Of a stretch of DNA of 64,000 nucleotides, positions 29,275-39,739 are shown piece after piece. The DNA is from an uncultured Colwellia sp. Lineage in GTDB: Bacteria; Pseudomonadota; Gammaproteobacteria; Enterobacterales; Alteromonadaceae. Numbering within the stretch: the stretch's first letter is position 1; each line of letters opens with the position of its first letter. A program made the translations under genes and the position numbers. The notes beneath the pieces are model-generated. The model ran no database searches. It was not told where the DNA came from and saw only the letters and a list, made by a program, of their open reading frames with translations. The DNA lies in NCBI GenBank assembly GCA_913049915.1, contig CAJWZC010000001.1, forward strand, positions 55,271 to 119,270, given 5' to 3'.

Positions 29275-30108
29275 ATGTTTAAAAGTACAGAGAATTATAT
29301 TGCGTCAGACGATCTTCGCTTAGCAGTAAATGCCGCTATCACATTGGAAAAACCTTTATTAATTAAAGGTGAGCCAGGAACGGGTAAAACACAATTAGCT
29401 GAAGAGTTAGCCAAATCACTCAATTGTAAGTTGTATCAATGGCACATTAAATCGACCACTAAAGCACAACAAGGTTTATATGAGTATGACGCAGTATCAC
29501 GATTGCGAGATAGCCAACTAGGTGATGAACGTGTCAATGATATTGGTAACTACATTGTCAAAGGTAAGTTGTGGCAGGCGTTTGAAGAAGAACAAAGACC
29601 GATATTACTCATTGATGAAATTGATAAAGCGGATATTGAATTTCCTAATGATTTACTACAAGAACTTGATAAAATGGAGTTTTTTGTATATGAAACTCAA
29701 CAGGTAATTAAAGCAAAACAAAGACCAATAATCATTATCACCTCAAATAACGAGAAAGAATTACCTGATGCTTTTTTAAGACGCTGCTTTTTTCACTACA
29801 TCAAGTTCCCAACTAAAGTTGAAATGCAGAAAATTATAGATGTGCATCATCCTCATGTTAAACAAGACCTTTTAACACAAACACTAGAAGTGTTTTTTGA
29901 ATTAAGAGAATTAAAGGGGATTAAGAAAAAGCCTTCTACCTCTGAATTAATTGACTGGCTAAAACTACTCATGGCTGATGACATCTCTCAAGATGTTTTA
30001 ATGGATAATAAATCAGACATTATTCCGCTATTTGGTGCCTTATTGAAAAATGAGCAAGATGTTACGTTATTGGAAAAGCTCGCCTTTATGAGCCGAAGAA
30101 ACAGGTGA
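29275..30108 (+). CDS. MoxR-family AAA+ ATPase
   Basis: A 277-aa AAA+ ATPase. Walker A is GEPGTGKTQLAEELA, Walker B is PILLIDEIDKAD, sensor 1 is IIITSNNEKELPDAFLRRC with the arginine finger. MoxR proteins act as chaperones that assemble or activate metalloenzyme complexes together with a VWA-domain partner. The VWA gene follows after only 7 bp, so the two form an operon. The target complex is not identifiable here. Confidence 0.93.
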   Translation: MFKSTENYIASDDLRLAVNAAITLEKPLLIKGEPGTGKTQLAEELAKSLNCKLYQWHIKSTTKAQQGLYEYDAVSRLRDSQLGDERVNDIGNYIVKGKLWQAFEEEQRPILLIDEIDKADIEFPNDLLQELDKMEFFVYETQQVIKAKQRPIIIITSNNEKELPDAFLRRCFFHYIKFPTKVEMQKIIDVHHPHVKQDLLTQTLEVFFELRELKGIKKKPSTSELIDWLKLLMADDISQDVLMDNKSDIIPLFGALLKNEQDVTLLEKLAFMSRRNR

Positions 30109-30115
30109 TATAACC

Positions 30116-31288
30116 GTGTTTATTGATTTTTTTCTGGCACTAAAAAAACACAAAGTGCCGTGCAGCTTACGTGAGCTGTTAGATTTAATCGCACTATTAA
30201 AAAAAGGTGTGATTTTTGCTGATGTCGATGATTTTTATAACCTTGCTAAAATAGTGATGGTTAAAGATGAAATTCACTACGATAAGTATGACCGTGCCTT
30301 TGCTGAATATTTTAAAGGTATTGAACAGATAGATATTTTTGACCGACTGTTACCTGAAGATTGGTTAAGAAAAGAGTTTGAAAAGAACTTAAGCCTCGAA
30401 GAAAAAGAAAAGCTTAAGTCGTTAGGTGGTCTTGAAGAATTGATGAAGGCCTTAAAAGAGCGTCTTGAAGAGCAGAAAAAACGCCATGCTGGCGGAAGTA
30501 AATGGGTTGGCACCGGCGGTACTTCTCCTTTTGGTGCCTATGGTTATAATCCCGAAGGTATTAGAGTAGGGCAGGACAAAAACCGAAATAATAGCGCGGT
30601 AAAAGTTTGGGATAAACGAGAGTTTAAAAACTTTGACCAAGACCGAGAGTTAGGCTCTAGAAATATAAAGCTAGCATTGAAAAAATTAAGAAAATTTGCT
30701 CGTACTGGTGCTAGTGAAAAGCTTGATATCAATACTACCATAATATCAACGGCGAAAAATGGTGGCTTGTTAGATGTCCATATGGAGCCAGAACGTCATA
30801 ACGCAGTAAAAGTGTTAATGTTTTTTGATATTGGTGGCTCTATGGATGAATACATTCATACTTGTGAAGAACTATTCTCAGCGGCGCACAGTGAATTTAA
30901 ATATTTAGAATTCTTTTATTTTCATAACTGCGTTTATGAAAAAGTATGGCGAGACAATGAAAGACGCTACACCGAAACTATTGATATAGAAGAAATCATA
31001 AGAACTTTTGGCTCGGATTATAAAGTAATATTTGTTGGTGATGCGACCATGGGACCCTACGAAATAATTGCGCCAGGCGGAAGTGTTGAGCACTGGAATG
31101 AAAAACCAGGAAGTGACTATATGAATAGAATAACCAGTCATTTTACTAAAGTTGCTTGGTTAAACCCACAACCTGAGCCGCAATGGTCATATTATCAATC
31201 TATATCACTGATCAATCAGTTGATTGATAGCAAGATGTTTCCTTTAACGGTAGATGGAATAGGACGGGCAATAAAAGAAATCAGCTAA
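30116..31288 (+). CDS. VWA (CoxE-like) domain protein, partner of MoxR
   Basis: A 390-aa protein with an N-terminal helical region (FFLALKKHKVPCSLRELLDL, typical of VWA_CoxE proteins). A charged linker follows (EEQKKRHAGGSKWVGTGGTSPFG), then a VWA domain whose MIDAS motif reads FFDIGGSMDEY in place of the usual DxSxS, with downstream Thr/Asp (VIFVGDATMGPYE). The serine-to-glycine change at the first MIDAS position is a mild departure that recurs in this family. The start is GTG with the MoxR stop just upstream. Confidence 0.9.
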   Translation: MFIDFFLALKKHKVPCSLRELLDLIALLKKGVIFADVDDFYNLAKIVMVKDEIHYDKYDRAFAEYFKGIEQIDIFDRLLPEDWLRKEFEKNLSLEEKEKLKSLGGLEELMKALKERLEEQKKRHAGGSKWVGTGGTSPFGAYGYNPEGIRVGQDKNRNNSAVKVWDKREFKNFDQDRELGSRNIKLALKKLRKFARTGASEKLDINTTIISTAKNGGLLDVHMEPERHNAVKVLMFFDIGGSMDEYIHTCEELFSAAHSEFKYLEFFYFHNCVYEKVWRDNERRYTETIDIEEIIRTFGSDYKVIFVGDATMGPYEIIAPGGSVEHWNEKPGSDYMNRITSHFTKVAWLNPQPEPQWSYYQSISLINQLIDSKMFPLTVDGIGRAIKEIS

Positions 31289-31361
31289 GCAAAAAATTAT
31301 AAAAATCGCACATTGTAAGAGTAATTGAAAGTTATAAATTAACCAGTGTATGGGAAGGAAT

Positions 31362-31889
31362 ATGAGATGTTTTAGTATTATCTGTGTTGTATTATTTATC
31401 AGTGCTTGTTCGAATACTGATTGGCGCACAGCGAGTAGACAGCCTGCAGGTATTGCAACGGCGCCAAGTGAAGACAACAGAGCAATCATTGAATTTTATG
31501 CGGCGGATGCTTTTAGTTGGCGCGGCTGGTTTGCTGTTCATCCTTGGGTAGCAATTAAAACAGAGCAAGCGACTGAATATAGTGTTTATGAGGTTATAGG
31601 CTGGCAAGTAAAACGCGGGTTACCTGCAATTAGGCAATATCAAACCCTTACACCAGATAGGTACTGGTATGGATCAAAACCTGATTTATTACTTTCGATT
31701 AAAGGTGATAAAGCCTCAATACTTATTCCTAAGATTCAGCAGGCTATCGCTCTTTACCCTTGGATAAATGAGTACAGTGTTTTCCCTGGTCCTAATAGCA
31801 ATACTTTTGTCGCTTGGATAGGTCTTCAAGTACCTGAGCTTGGATTAGAGCTTCCCTTTAGTGCCATTGGCAGCGGCTACGTGGATTAA
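31362..31889 (+). CDS. DUF3750 lipoprotein
   Basis: About 175 aa. It has a lipoprotein signal peptide MRCFSIICVVLFISAC with lipobox ISAC. The DUF3750 pattern is visible in WFAVHPWVAIKTEQ, YEVIGWQVKRGLP, YWYGSKPDLLLSIKG and GPNSNTFVAWIGLQVPELGLELPFSAIG. The ATG at 31362 is chosen over 31350 because AAGGA lies six bases before it and the signal peptide then has the usual short N-region. It follows the MoxR/VWA pair by 73 bp on the same strand. Function is unknown; the likely location is the periplasmic face of a membrane. Confidence 0.88.
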   Translation: MRCFSIICVVLFISACSNTDWRTASRQPAGIATAPSEDNRAIIEFYAADAFSWRGWFAVHPWVAIKTEQATEYSVYEVIGWQVKRGLPAIRQYQTLTPDRYWYGSKPDLLLSIKGDKASILIPKIQQAIALYPWINEYSVFPGPNSNTFVAWIGLQVPELGLELPFSAIGSGYVD

Positions 31890-32110
31890 TTGCCGTTTGA
31901 GTAAACCAGCGTGCCTGTTTATGATGTTATATATAATTATCTCATAAGTAGGCACCATAAAAATCGAAGACGGACAGTTCTTATGTAGAATAAAAGTGGC
32001 CTAGAAGTAAACTGTGTAATGTCATCTAGAGAATATAAAATTAGAAATAATGTACCTAAAGCACTAAGTACTATATCTTAGCGGCATTAGCACCCTTGGA
32101 TTACAAAAAG

Positions 32111-32428
32111 ATGGCGTTAAAAGTAAAATTAACACAATTTCTTGACGAAGAAGGTAATAACTTAGAACTCACAGAACAAGCAAAAACGGTTTTTAAATTT
32201 CTTACTAAAATAGTATTATTGGTTTCTGAAAATATCGAAAAACCACTCATTGATGTTGATTTAAAATGTAATAGCCGTGCGGATTCAATATTGTGTGAGG
32301 GTGACGTTAAAGCCGAAAGTATCGCAATTGATATTATTGAGTGGCATTGTGATACCTGTGAAGCTGTTGGAACTATATTGAACTGGCAAGGAAGTAAGTG
32401 GGACCAGCAAAAACGCATTATTCACTAG
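32111..32428 (+). CDS. Unknown 105-aa protein
   Basis: A small acidic protein (MALKVKLTQFLDEEGNNLEL...) ending DIIEWHCDTCEAVGTILNWQGSKWD. The CDTC pair and Trp-rich C terminus could bind a metal, but no family is recognised. The ORF track uses a TTG 15 bp upstream; the ATG at 32111 is the more usual start, although neither has a good ribosome site. The antisense ORF over the same bases is a shadow. Confidence 0.55.
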   Translation: MALKVKLTQFLDEEGNNLELTEQAKTVFKFLTKIVLLVSENIEKPLIDVDLKCNSRADSILCEGDVKAESIAIDIIEWHCDTCEAVGTILNWQGSKWDQQKRIIH

Positions 32429-33001
32429 TGCTTATTTGAGTACTAACCAGTGTCGTATTTCGATAATATCGGCTATGCAGTATAACAATATGACTGGTTT
32501 TCTGATTGACTAAGCGCCATGTTACTATGTGGTTTTTACTGCGTTATGTATTCATTCAATTTAGAATCAGGTATATATCTTTTGTGAGCAGCATCGGATT
32601 GGAAATTATTGACTATAAAGTATCTACAGTATGGTGAAAATATGATACTAATACTTAACCTTTTGGCAATGATTTTGGTGTCAACTTTATCGTTAGTGAT
32701 GTTTTAAAATCTAAAGCAGAAGCGCTGATAAGCCCTGTTTTAGTCTTTATTTTCTAATCCGGGTTATGGTAGATAAATTCTTCTCTGATGTATCTTATCT
32801 TTAAGTTAAAGAGAAATACTTTAAAGAGTCAGTTAAGCTAGTTACAACGATTTTAACACATGAAAAAAACGCTAAATAATAAAATACGTAAGCGCTTATT
32901 ATGTTTACTTCGTATAAGTTTACACTAGTAATTTTAGGTGCTCAGTAACATGTTATATGTTTTTTATGAGATTAATAGAGTAAATATTGAAGGTGAGTAG
33001 G
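32429..33001. other. Intergenic region without supported gene
   Basis: 573 bp between the unknown 105-aa gene and the DUF962 gene. I found no open frame, tRNA or clear repeat. Only short A/T-rich palindromes such as TAAGCGCTTA are present. It could contain an unrecognisable decayed gene. Confidence 0.4.
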
Positions 33002-33307
33002 ATGACAAAAAGATATAAAAAATTTGCCGATTTTTACCCATTTTATCTCAGTCAGCATACTAACTTGATATGTCGCCGACTTCATTTTGTTGGCTCTTCT
33101 CTTATTATTTCACTGTTTTTTTATGTTGTAGTATTCGGTGGCTTATACTTATTGTTGATTATACCCTTTATTGGTTATGGTTTCGCTTGGGTAGGGCATT
33201 TTATATTTGAAAAGAATAGACCCGCTACTTTTACATATCCACTTTATAGTTTGATAGGAGATTGGGTTATGTTTAAAGACATGGTAATCGGTAAAATTAA
33301 ATTCTAA
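33002..33307 (+). CDS. DUF962 / Mpo1-like membrane protein
   Basis: A 101-aa protein beginning KFADFYPFYLSQHTNLICRRLHFVGS, with the conserved H...HxxNxxxRRxHxxG arrangement. Two hydrophobic spans follow (SLIISLFFYVVVFGGLYLLLIIPFIGYGFAW) and then GHFIFEKNRPATFTYPLYSLIGDW. Histidines in such positions bind iron in yeast Mpo1, a 2-hydroxy fatty acid dioxygenase; bacterial members are uncharacterised. The start ATG 33002 has AAGGTGAGTAGG upstream; the ORF-track TTG start is rejected. Confidence 0.88.
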   Translation: MTKRYKKFADFYPFYLSQHTNLICRRLHFVGSSLIISLFFYVVVFGGLYLLLIIPFIGYGFAWVGHFIFEKNRPATFTYPLYSLIGDWVMFKDMVIGKIKF

Positions 33308-33336
33308 TGAGATAAATAAATCGTATATAGTAGGCT

Positions 33337-33592
33337 CTGTTGATCTTTCGCGATTAAATTTTGTTCGAGATAAAAGCGTTTTAATCGTGGTAGCTAGTAT
33401 GTAGCCTAGTTACTCTAAGCAAATACTACTTAACAAAAAATAAAACGCTTTTAGCTGAATCCTTCGGACAGTCTTTGTTGGCCATTTATACCGCGTTATC
33501 GCCTTTTTATGTGGAATAACCATATTACCAAGGCTCTGGCTTGTATAAATACTCAACGAATAGCTGCAAAAAAAATCTCGAGAGATCAACAG
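33337..33592. mobile_element. MITE-like element with 16-bp terminal inverted repeats
   Basis: CTGTTGATCTTTCGCG (33337-33352) and CTCGAGAGATCAACAG (33577-33592) are terminal inverted repeats with two mismatches. Inside, AAAAGCGTTTTA and TAAAACGCTTTT form a second inverted pair. The element is about 256 bp and non-coding. I believe similar wording (AAAGATCAACAGACACTA) is common between genes in Alteromonadales, but this was not searched. No target duplication is clear. Confidence 0.6.
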
Positions 33593-33685
33593 ACACTAAT
33601 ATTTCATTTTTAAATTCAAATAATAAAAACTAAAATATCTTTATAAACGTATAAAGATAAAGACCCAACTAAATGGTAATTAAAA

Positions 33686-33865
33686 ATGTTTTCAATATTT
33701 AAAAGAGATCCAATCAAAAAATTAAATAAACGCTATGAAGCCATGCTAGAACAAGCTATGCATGCACAAAGAAATGGAGATATTAAATCTTATTCGTTGA
33801 TTACTGCTGAAGCTGAAAAAATAACAGTAGAAATACAAGCATTAGAAAGTTTAGCTAAAAGCTAA
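33686..33865 (+). CDS. DUF6435-type small protein
   Basis: A 59-aa protein, too short for the ORF track: MFSIFKRDPIKKLNKRYEAM, then LEQAMHAQRNGDIKSYSLIT and a helical C terminus ending ALESLAKS. The pattern FxRDPxKKLxKxYxxxLEQAMxAQRNGDIxxY is characteristic of the small DUF6435 family in gammaproteobacteria. It is probably a two-helix soluble protein of unknown role. It is followed immediately by a strong hairpin terminator shared with the convergent YggL gene. Confidence 0.8.
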   Translation: MFSIFKRDPIKKLNKRYEAMLEQAMHAQRNGDIKSYSLITAEAEKITVEIQALESLAKS

Positions 33866-33868
33866 TAA

Positions 33869-33903
33869 ATAAGAGGTGTCGTGTAGGTGACACCTCTTAT
33901 TAT
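33869..33903. terminator. Bidirectional terminator between DUF6435 and yggL
   Basis: AAGAGGTGTC and GACACCTCTT form a perfect stem, extended by flanking A/T pairs, around GTGTAGGT. T-rich tails are present on both sides (TTATTATTTATT on the plus strand). It lies between two convergent stop codons. Confidence 0.8.
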
Positions 33904-33906
33904 TTA

Positions 33907-34239
33907 TTACATGCCATAGTTAGCGTCTACAAGTTTTCCAATATTAAATTCTGCTACTATATTTTGCTCTTTTAACCAATGAGTGATACTTGATATATCA
34001 GCTTCAGTAACTGAACCATAACGTTCTTGAGAAGAAATAAAACCGGCAAAGGAGCTTAAATCGCCACCACCACCTATACATAAGTTTAGTGTTCCAGTAT
34101 AAGCGTAAAAATCGTCCATTATTATTTCTAAGTCAGACTCATTCTTGCAGGTTAAATTACAATCTAATTCAACGCCCATGGTAGCGAATTCGTCTAAAAA
34201 CAGCTTTTTTCTTAATCTACGAGATTTTTTAGAGTACAT
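33907..34239 (-). CDS. YggL-family 50S ribosome-binding protein (copy 1)
   Basis: A 110-aa protein of the YggL/DUF469 family. It has the basic N terminus KKSRRLRKKLFLDEFATMGVEL, the glycine patch LCIGGGGDLSSFAGF and the C-terminal GKLVDANYGM. E. coli YggL associates with the large ribosomal subunit. A second, equally long copy lies at 56.5 kb in the opposite orientation; the two share the same landmarks but differ in most other positions. Confidence 0.9.
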   Translation of the reverse strand: MYSKKSRRLRKKLFLDEFATMGVELDCNLTCKNESDLEIIMDDFYAYTGTLNLCIGGGGDLSSFAGFISSQERYGSVTEADISSITHWLKEQNIVAEFNIGKLVDANYGM

Positions 34240-34678
34240 AATGATTCCTTGATATAACAGTGTTTTATAGGGCGTTTCAGTAATGTCCGCTCCATAGGCC
34301 CTATTTAATTGGCGCTAATATCCCATACTTTAACTACTCTATAAACTAAAAATATTTTATTTTTATTATCATGATGAACTTGATGAAATAGCTGTGAAAT
34401 ATCGAATACAAAATAAAGAATGATCTACTTTAATATCAAAGAGTTACTTGTTAATCTACTAATCGAAGATTTATTAATGAGACTTATCTATTTTTTGATA
34501 CGAGTATTTTAAAGAATAGATACCATAGTTTTATTTAGATGGATGCTTTATTATTTAAATTTTTACAGAGTTCAAAACCCTATATCACTAAGTTATTCTA
34601 AAAATCTACGTTAACGAGTAGCTGTTTATTTTTTCTTTAATATAACTCTCTTAAAAATATAGAGTTTTTACTTTATTG

Positions 34679-34695
34679 TTGATAATTATTATCAA
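34679..34695. promoter_or_regulatory. Fur-box-like palindrome in the 872-bp region upstream of gltB
   Basis: TTGATAATTATTATCAA is a perfect palindrome around a central T and fits the 7-1-7 Fur pattern TGATAAT-N-ATTATCA. A weaker relative, TAATGATTTTCATTA, lies near 34926-34940. The surrounding region (34240-35111) is A/T rich with no gene I can support. Several ATTCA half-sites (about 34828-34873) could also suit ArgR. Which promoter these serve is uncertain: gltB begins about 415 bp downstream of the palindrome. Confidence 0.4.
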
Positions 34696-35111
34696 TTTGT
34701 AGTACTAAAGAAATAATCCATTATATGAATGGACAATATTTTTAATAAAAATAACAAATAGTCTTAATGAGCTGGTGCAAAAGAGTTTAAGGTATCCTTT
34801 AGAGTAAACACTAGTAATTTTTGATAATTATTTATTCATTTATATATTCAAATAATCAGTATATATATTCATAAAATATTTGACTCAGAGCCATTTTACG
34901 GGTATTTTTTCCGACCGCATTAAATAATGATTTTCATTAATGGCAGTTCGTCCAATAAAGACTTAGTAGAAGTCTGACGTTCAAGGTTCAAGAAATTCTA
35001 AATAATATTCTGAAGGATCAGTCGCGCACACTTTGAGCAATAAAAATATATGCCTTAATTAGTAAGTAAAGTTTAGCTAATAGAAATAGGTTGATGAAAT
35101 AGGAACAAGCA

Positions 35112-38100
35112 ATGAACAATATAAGTAAAAAATCCCAAGGCCTTTATCGCGCCGAATTCGAACATGACAGTTGTGGTATTGGTTTTGTCGCCAACCTCAA
35201 GGGTAAAAAATCACACGATATTATTGAGAATGCACTCACCATGTTGAGTTGTATGGAACATCGTGGTGGTACTGGTTTTGACGTCAAAAGTGGTGACGGT
35301 GCTGGTATTCTTATTCAAATTCCTCATGATTTTTTTAGTGAAGAAACCAGTAAATTAGGTTTTAATTTACCCGATGCTGGAAGTTACGGTGTTGGCATGA
35401 TTTTCTTTCCACGTGAACAAGCACAAAGCAACGCGTGTAAAGACATTTTAAACGAAAATATTACTGAACTGGGTTTAACTTTACTTGGTTATCGTGATGT
35501 CCCAGGTGATAACTCTATGTTGGGCGCGGCTTCCTTTGACAGCGAACCGAATATTGAGCAAGTATTTATTGCTAAGCCAGCAGAATTATCTATACAAGAG
35601 TTTGAGCGTAAGTTGTTTGTGTTACGAAAGTACACTTCACATAAAATTAATGGCAGCATTGCTAAAGAGCGTGACGAGTTTTATGTCACCTCAATGTCAT
35701 CGACTAAGATCGTCTATAAAGGACAGTTTACTACCCAGCAAGTTCGTCAATATTATCTTGATCTTCAAGACGAACGTACTATTTCTGGTATGGCGATGTT
35801 CCACTCACGCTTCTCAACGAATACTTTCCCAGCTTGGCGACGAGCACAACCGTTTCGTTATATCGCCCATAACGGCGAAATTAATACAGTACGCGGTAAC
35901 ATCAACTGGATGAATGCACGTGAAGCATTGTTTAGTTCAGTAAACTTTAGTGATGCTGAATTGAAAATGTTGAATCCGATTTGTAATAATGACAACTCTG
36001 ATTCTGCTAACCTTGATATGGCTATTGAGTTATTAGTACTTAGCGGACGTTCGCTAGCCCAAGTGATGATGATGATGGTACCTGAAGCTTGGCAAACTCA
36101 AGCAGACATGGACCCAACCAAACGTGCATTTTATGAGTATTATGCGTGTATTATGGAGCCATGGGATGGTCCTGCTTCGTTATCCTTTACCGATGGCAAT
36201 GTTATCGGCGCAACACTTGATCGCAACGGTTTACGTCCATCTCGTTACTTACTAACCGAAGATGGTACCTTAGTGATGGGCTCTGAAACCGGTACTTTGT
36301 GTGTTGACCAGTCAACAGTTGTTGAAAAAGGTCGCCTGCAGCCTGGTAAAATATTCATTGCTGATTTGAAGCAAGGTCGCATAATTAGTGACGATGAAGT
36401 TAAAACCCAAGTGAGTTCCGCGCAGCCTTACGCTCAGTGGTTAGAAGAAAACAAAATTGAATTAGAGCAATTACCTGTACCAACAGCTTCTATTGCTCAA
36501 CCACCACTAACTGAATTGCGTAAAATACAAAAAGCTTTTGGTTATACCAGTGAAGACCTTAATTTGGTACTTGCTGGCATGGTAGGTACGTCAAAAGAGC
36601 CATTAGGTGCTATGGGTACAGATACGCCTTTAGCCGTCTTATCGCATCGTCCACAGCAATTATCACATTACTTTAAGCAGTTGTTTGCCCAGGTTACTAA
36701 CCCACCAATCGATCCAATTCGTGAAGAGTTGGTTATGTCGTTACGTGGTTATGTCGGTAAGTCACTTAACTTACTTGATGAAACTGCAGCACATTGTCAT
36801 AAAGTTGAAATTGATCAACCAGTACTAACAAACGAGCAATTACGTAAGTTGCAGCATATTGATAATGACCACTTACAATCAAAAACGATTAGTATCACCT
36901 TTAAAGCAAATGGTGAAGCTGGATCGCTTAAAAAAGCGCTTGACCGTGTTTGTTTATACGCAAAAAATGCGGTTGAAGACGGTTATGCCTTATTAATATT
37001 AAGTGATCGTGAAGTAGACAGTGACCATGTGGCTATTCCGTCGGTATTAGCAACAGCAGCGGTTCATCATTATTTAATTCGCGAAAAATTACGTTCTCAT
37101 GCTGATATTATTCTTGAGTCCGCTGATATTCGTGAAACGCATCATTTTGCTACGGTTATTGGTTATGGAGCAGCCGCGGTAAACCCATACTTAGCACTAG
37201 AGAGTATGTATGGTTTACGTGATGAAGGTGTACTTGATAATAAATTGTCAAATGACCAAATCATAGCTAAATATACGGCAGCGGTAGGCAGTGGTTTATT
37301 GAAAACGTTCTCTAAAATGGGAATTTCGACTTTACAGTCCTATTTAGGCGCGCAAATATTTGAAGCGCTCGGTATTAACTCGGATGTAGTTAGTGAGTAT
37401 TTTACCGGTACAGTGAGTCGAATCCAAGGGTTAAGCTTAGATCAAATCGCGCAAGAAGCTTTGTTACGTCATCGTGAAGGTTTCCCAGAAGCGAGTCGTA
37501 TTGCTATTGAAAATTTATTGCCAACGGGTGGTGAGTATTCATGGCGTCATGATGGAGAGCGTCACTTATTTAGTCCAACAGTTATCCGTTTACTCCAGCA
37601 TTCAACGGCAAGTAACGATACTAATCAATTCAAGCAATACGCAAAAACAGTTGATGATCAAAGTAAAGATGCTTTTACTCTTCGAGGTTTACTTGATTTC
37701 ACTAGCGACCGTACTTCAATTCCATTAAGTGACGTTGAACCAATAGAAAATATCTTTAAACGTTTTGCTTCAGGTGCTATGTCATTTGGATCAATCTCGT
37801 GGGAAGCTCACACTACATTAGCTATTGCTATGAATCGTATTGGTGGTAAGAGTAATAGCGGTGAGGGTGGTGAAGATCCAATTCGTTTTACCCCACTTGA
37901 AAATGGCGATTCAATGAATTCGCGCATTAAGCAAGTTGCTTCGGGTCGTTTTGGTGTGACTAGTCATTACTTAGCGAATGCCGATGAGCTACAAATTAAA
38001 ATGGCGCAGGGCGCTAAACCTGGTGAAGGAGGGCAATTACCGGGAGATAAAGTTGATGCATGGATTGGTAAAACCCGTGGTTCTACGCCAGGAGTTGGTT

Positions 38101-39719
38101 TGATTTCACCACCACCACATCATGATATTTACTCGATTGAAGATTTGTCTCAGCTTATTTTTGATCTTAAAAATGCTAACCGTGAAGCACGTGTTAACGT
38201 TAAATTAGTATCAGAAGCAGGTGTTGGTACTATCGCATCGGGTGTAACTAAAGCTTACGCTGATGTAGTACTTATTGCTGGTCATGATGGCGGCACTGGT
38301 GCTTCACCGCTTAGCTCAATTAAACATACTGGCTTACCGTGGGAACTTGGTTTGGCTGAAACTCATCAAACACTGGTGCGTAATAAACTGCGTAGCCGTA
38401 TTACTGTTCAGACTGATGGTCAGCTTAAAACGCCTCGTGATTTAGCGATTGCAACCCTACTTGGCGCCGAAGAATATGGTATGGCTACTGCCGCTTTAGT
38501 TGTTGAAGGTTGTATCATGATGCGTAAGTGTCATCTAAATACTTGTCCGGTTGGTATCGCCACGCAAGATAAAGGATTACGTGATAAATTTACTGGCCGT
38601 GCTGATATTTTAGTAAATTTCTTTACCCTAATGGCTGAAGGATTACGAGAAATTATGGCTGAGTTAGGCTTTTGTAGTATTGATGAAATGGTAGGTCAAA
38701 CACAATGTCTTAAACAGCGTAGTGATGTCGACCATTGGAAATATAAGGGAGTAGATTTATCGCCGCTATTGCATAAAGAAGAATGTGGTGAGAATGAAAC
38801 ACTTTATAAATCAATAGATCAAAAGCATCTGATTGACGATATTATTGACCGTAAGATGATTAAAGATGCGCAAGTGGCACTTGATTTAGCGCAAAGCGTT
38901 GAACTTGAATATGACGTTATCAATACAGACAGAACCATTGGTGCGATGATTTCGAATGAAATATCTAAAAAGTACCAAGATAAAGGTTTACCAGAAAATA
39001 CTATCAAGGTTAAGTTTAACGGTTCTGCCGGTCAGAGCTTTGGTTGTTTCTCTGCTAAAGGTTTACGTTTTGAACTTGAAGGTGATTCGAATGATTACTT
39101 TGGTAAAGGGCTGTCGGGTGCAAACTTGGTTGTTTACCCAAGTAAACAGGCTAAATTCTCGCCACGTGATAATATCCTCATTGGTAACGTTGCCTTTTTT
39201 GGTGCTACTTCTGGTACTGCATTTATACGCGGTATTGCTGGCGAACGTTTCTGTGTTCGTAATTCAGGAGCGACAACGGTTGTTGAAGGTATTGGTGATC
39301 ACGGTTGCGAATATATGACCGGTGGTAAAGCAGTAATACTTGGCGCAACAGGACGTAACTTCGCTGCAGGTATGTCTGGTGGTGTTGCTTATGTACTTGA
39401 TGTTAACAATGATTTCGCATCTAAATGCAACATGGAAATGGTTGCATTAGAATCGATTGATACTGATGCTGAAAGTCACGAATTAAAAGCCTTAATTACT
39501 GAACATTTTGACGCAACAGGCTCAGATGTTGCTAGTGAGTTATTAAGTGATTGGGATAATAGTATTAAACGTTTTATTAAAGTAATGCCAGTTGATTTTA
39601 AGCGTATGCAAGGTTACATGAATGAGGTACGTCAAAGCGGTAAATTCGAATCAGAATATGACATTGCCGTACAAGCATTCGATATTCATTTAAACAAACT
39701 AGCAAGCGCGAAAGCCTAA
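35112..39719 (+). CDS. gltB: Glutamate synthase (NADPH) large subunit
   Basis: A 1535-aa enzyme that transfers the amide of glutamine to 2-oxoglutarate. A short propeptide precedes Cys21 ([17 protein letters not shown]), the N-terminal nucleophile of the amidotransferase domain. The central and FMN-binding synthase domains follow ([40 protein letters not shown]). The 3Fe-4S ligands are in [20 protein letters not shown] and a C-terminal beta-helix domain is rich in glycine ([21 protein letters not shown]). It is followed after 20 bp by gltD. The start has AGGAACAAGCA as ribosome site. Confidence 0.97.
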   Translation: MNNISKKSQGLYRAEFEHDSCGIGFVANLKGKKSHDIIENALTMLSCMEHRGGTGFDVKSGDGAGILIQIPHDFFSEETSKLGFNLPDAGSYGVGMIFFPREQAQSNACKDILNENITELGLTLLGYRDVPGDNSMLGAASFDSEPNIEQVFIAKPAELSIQEFERKLFVLRKYTSHKINGSIAKERDEFYVTSMSSTKIVYKGQFTTQQVRQYYLDLQDERTISGMAMFHSRFSTNTFPAWRRAQPFRYIAHNGEINTVRGNINWMNAREALFSSVNFSDAELKMLNPICNNDNSDSANLDMAIELLVLSGRSLAQVMMMMVPEAWQTQADMDPTKRAFYEYYACIMEPWDGPASLSFTDGNVIGATLDRNGLRPSRYLLTEDGTLVMGSETGTLCVDQSTVVEKGRLQPGKIFIADLKQGRIISDDEVKTQVSSAQPYAQWLEENKIELEQLPVPTASIAQPPLTELRKIQKAFGYTSEDLNLVLAGMVGTSKEPLGAMGTDTPLAVLSHRPQQLSHYFKQLFAQVTNPPIDPIREELVMSLRGYVGKSLNLLDETAAHCHKVEIDQPVLTNEQLRKLQHIDNDHLQSKTISITFKANGEAGSLKKALDRVCLYAKNAVEDGYALLILSDREVDSDHVAIPSVLATAAVHHYLIREKLRSHADIILESADIRETHHFATVIGYGAAAVNPYLALESMYGLRDEGVLDNKLSNDQIIAKYTAAVGSGLLKTFSKMGISTLQSYLGAQIFEALGINSDVVSEYFTGTVSRIQGLSLDQIAQEALLRHREGFPEASRIAIENLLPTGGEYSWRHDGERHLFSPTVIRLLQHSTASNDTNQFKQYAKTVDDQSKDAFTLRGLLDFTSDRTSIPLSDVEPIENIFKRFASGAMSFGSISWEAHTTLAIAMNRIGGKSNSGEGGEDPIRFTPLENGDSMNSRIKQVASGRFGVTSHYLANADELQIKMAQGAKPGEGGQLPGDKVDAWIGKTRGSTPGVGLISPPPHHDIYSIEDLSQLIFDLKNANREARVNVKLVSEAGVGTIASGVTKAYADVVLIAGHDGGTGASPLSSIKHTGLPWELGLAETHQTLVRNKLRSRITVQTDGQLKTPRDLAIATLLGAEEYGMATAALVVEGCIMMRKCHLNTCPVGIATQDKGLRDKFTGRADILVNFFTLMAEGLREIMAELGFCSIDEMVGQTQCLKQRSDVDHWKYKGVDLSPLLHKEECGENETLYKSIDQKHLIDDIIDRKMIKDAQVALDLAQSVELEYDVINTDRTIGAMISNEISKKYQDKGLPENTIKVKFNGSAGQSFGCFSAKGLRFELEGDSNDYFGKGLSGANLVVYPSKQAKFSPRDNILIGNVAFFGATSGTAFIRGIAGERFCVRNSGATTVVEGIGDHGCEYMTGGKAVILGATGRNFAAGMSGGVAYVLDVNNDFASKCNMEMVALESIDTDAESHELKALITEHFDATGSDVASELLSDWDNSIKRFIKVMPVDFKRMQGYMNEVRQSGKFESEYDIAVQAFDIHLNKLASAKA

Positions 39720-39739
39720 GCTGCCAAGGAGAATATATT

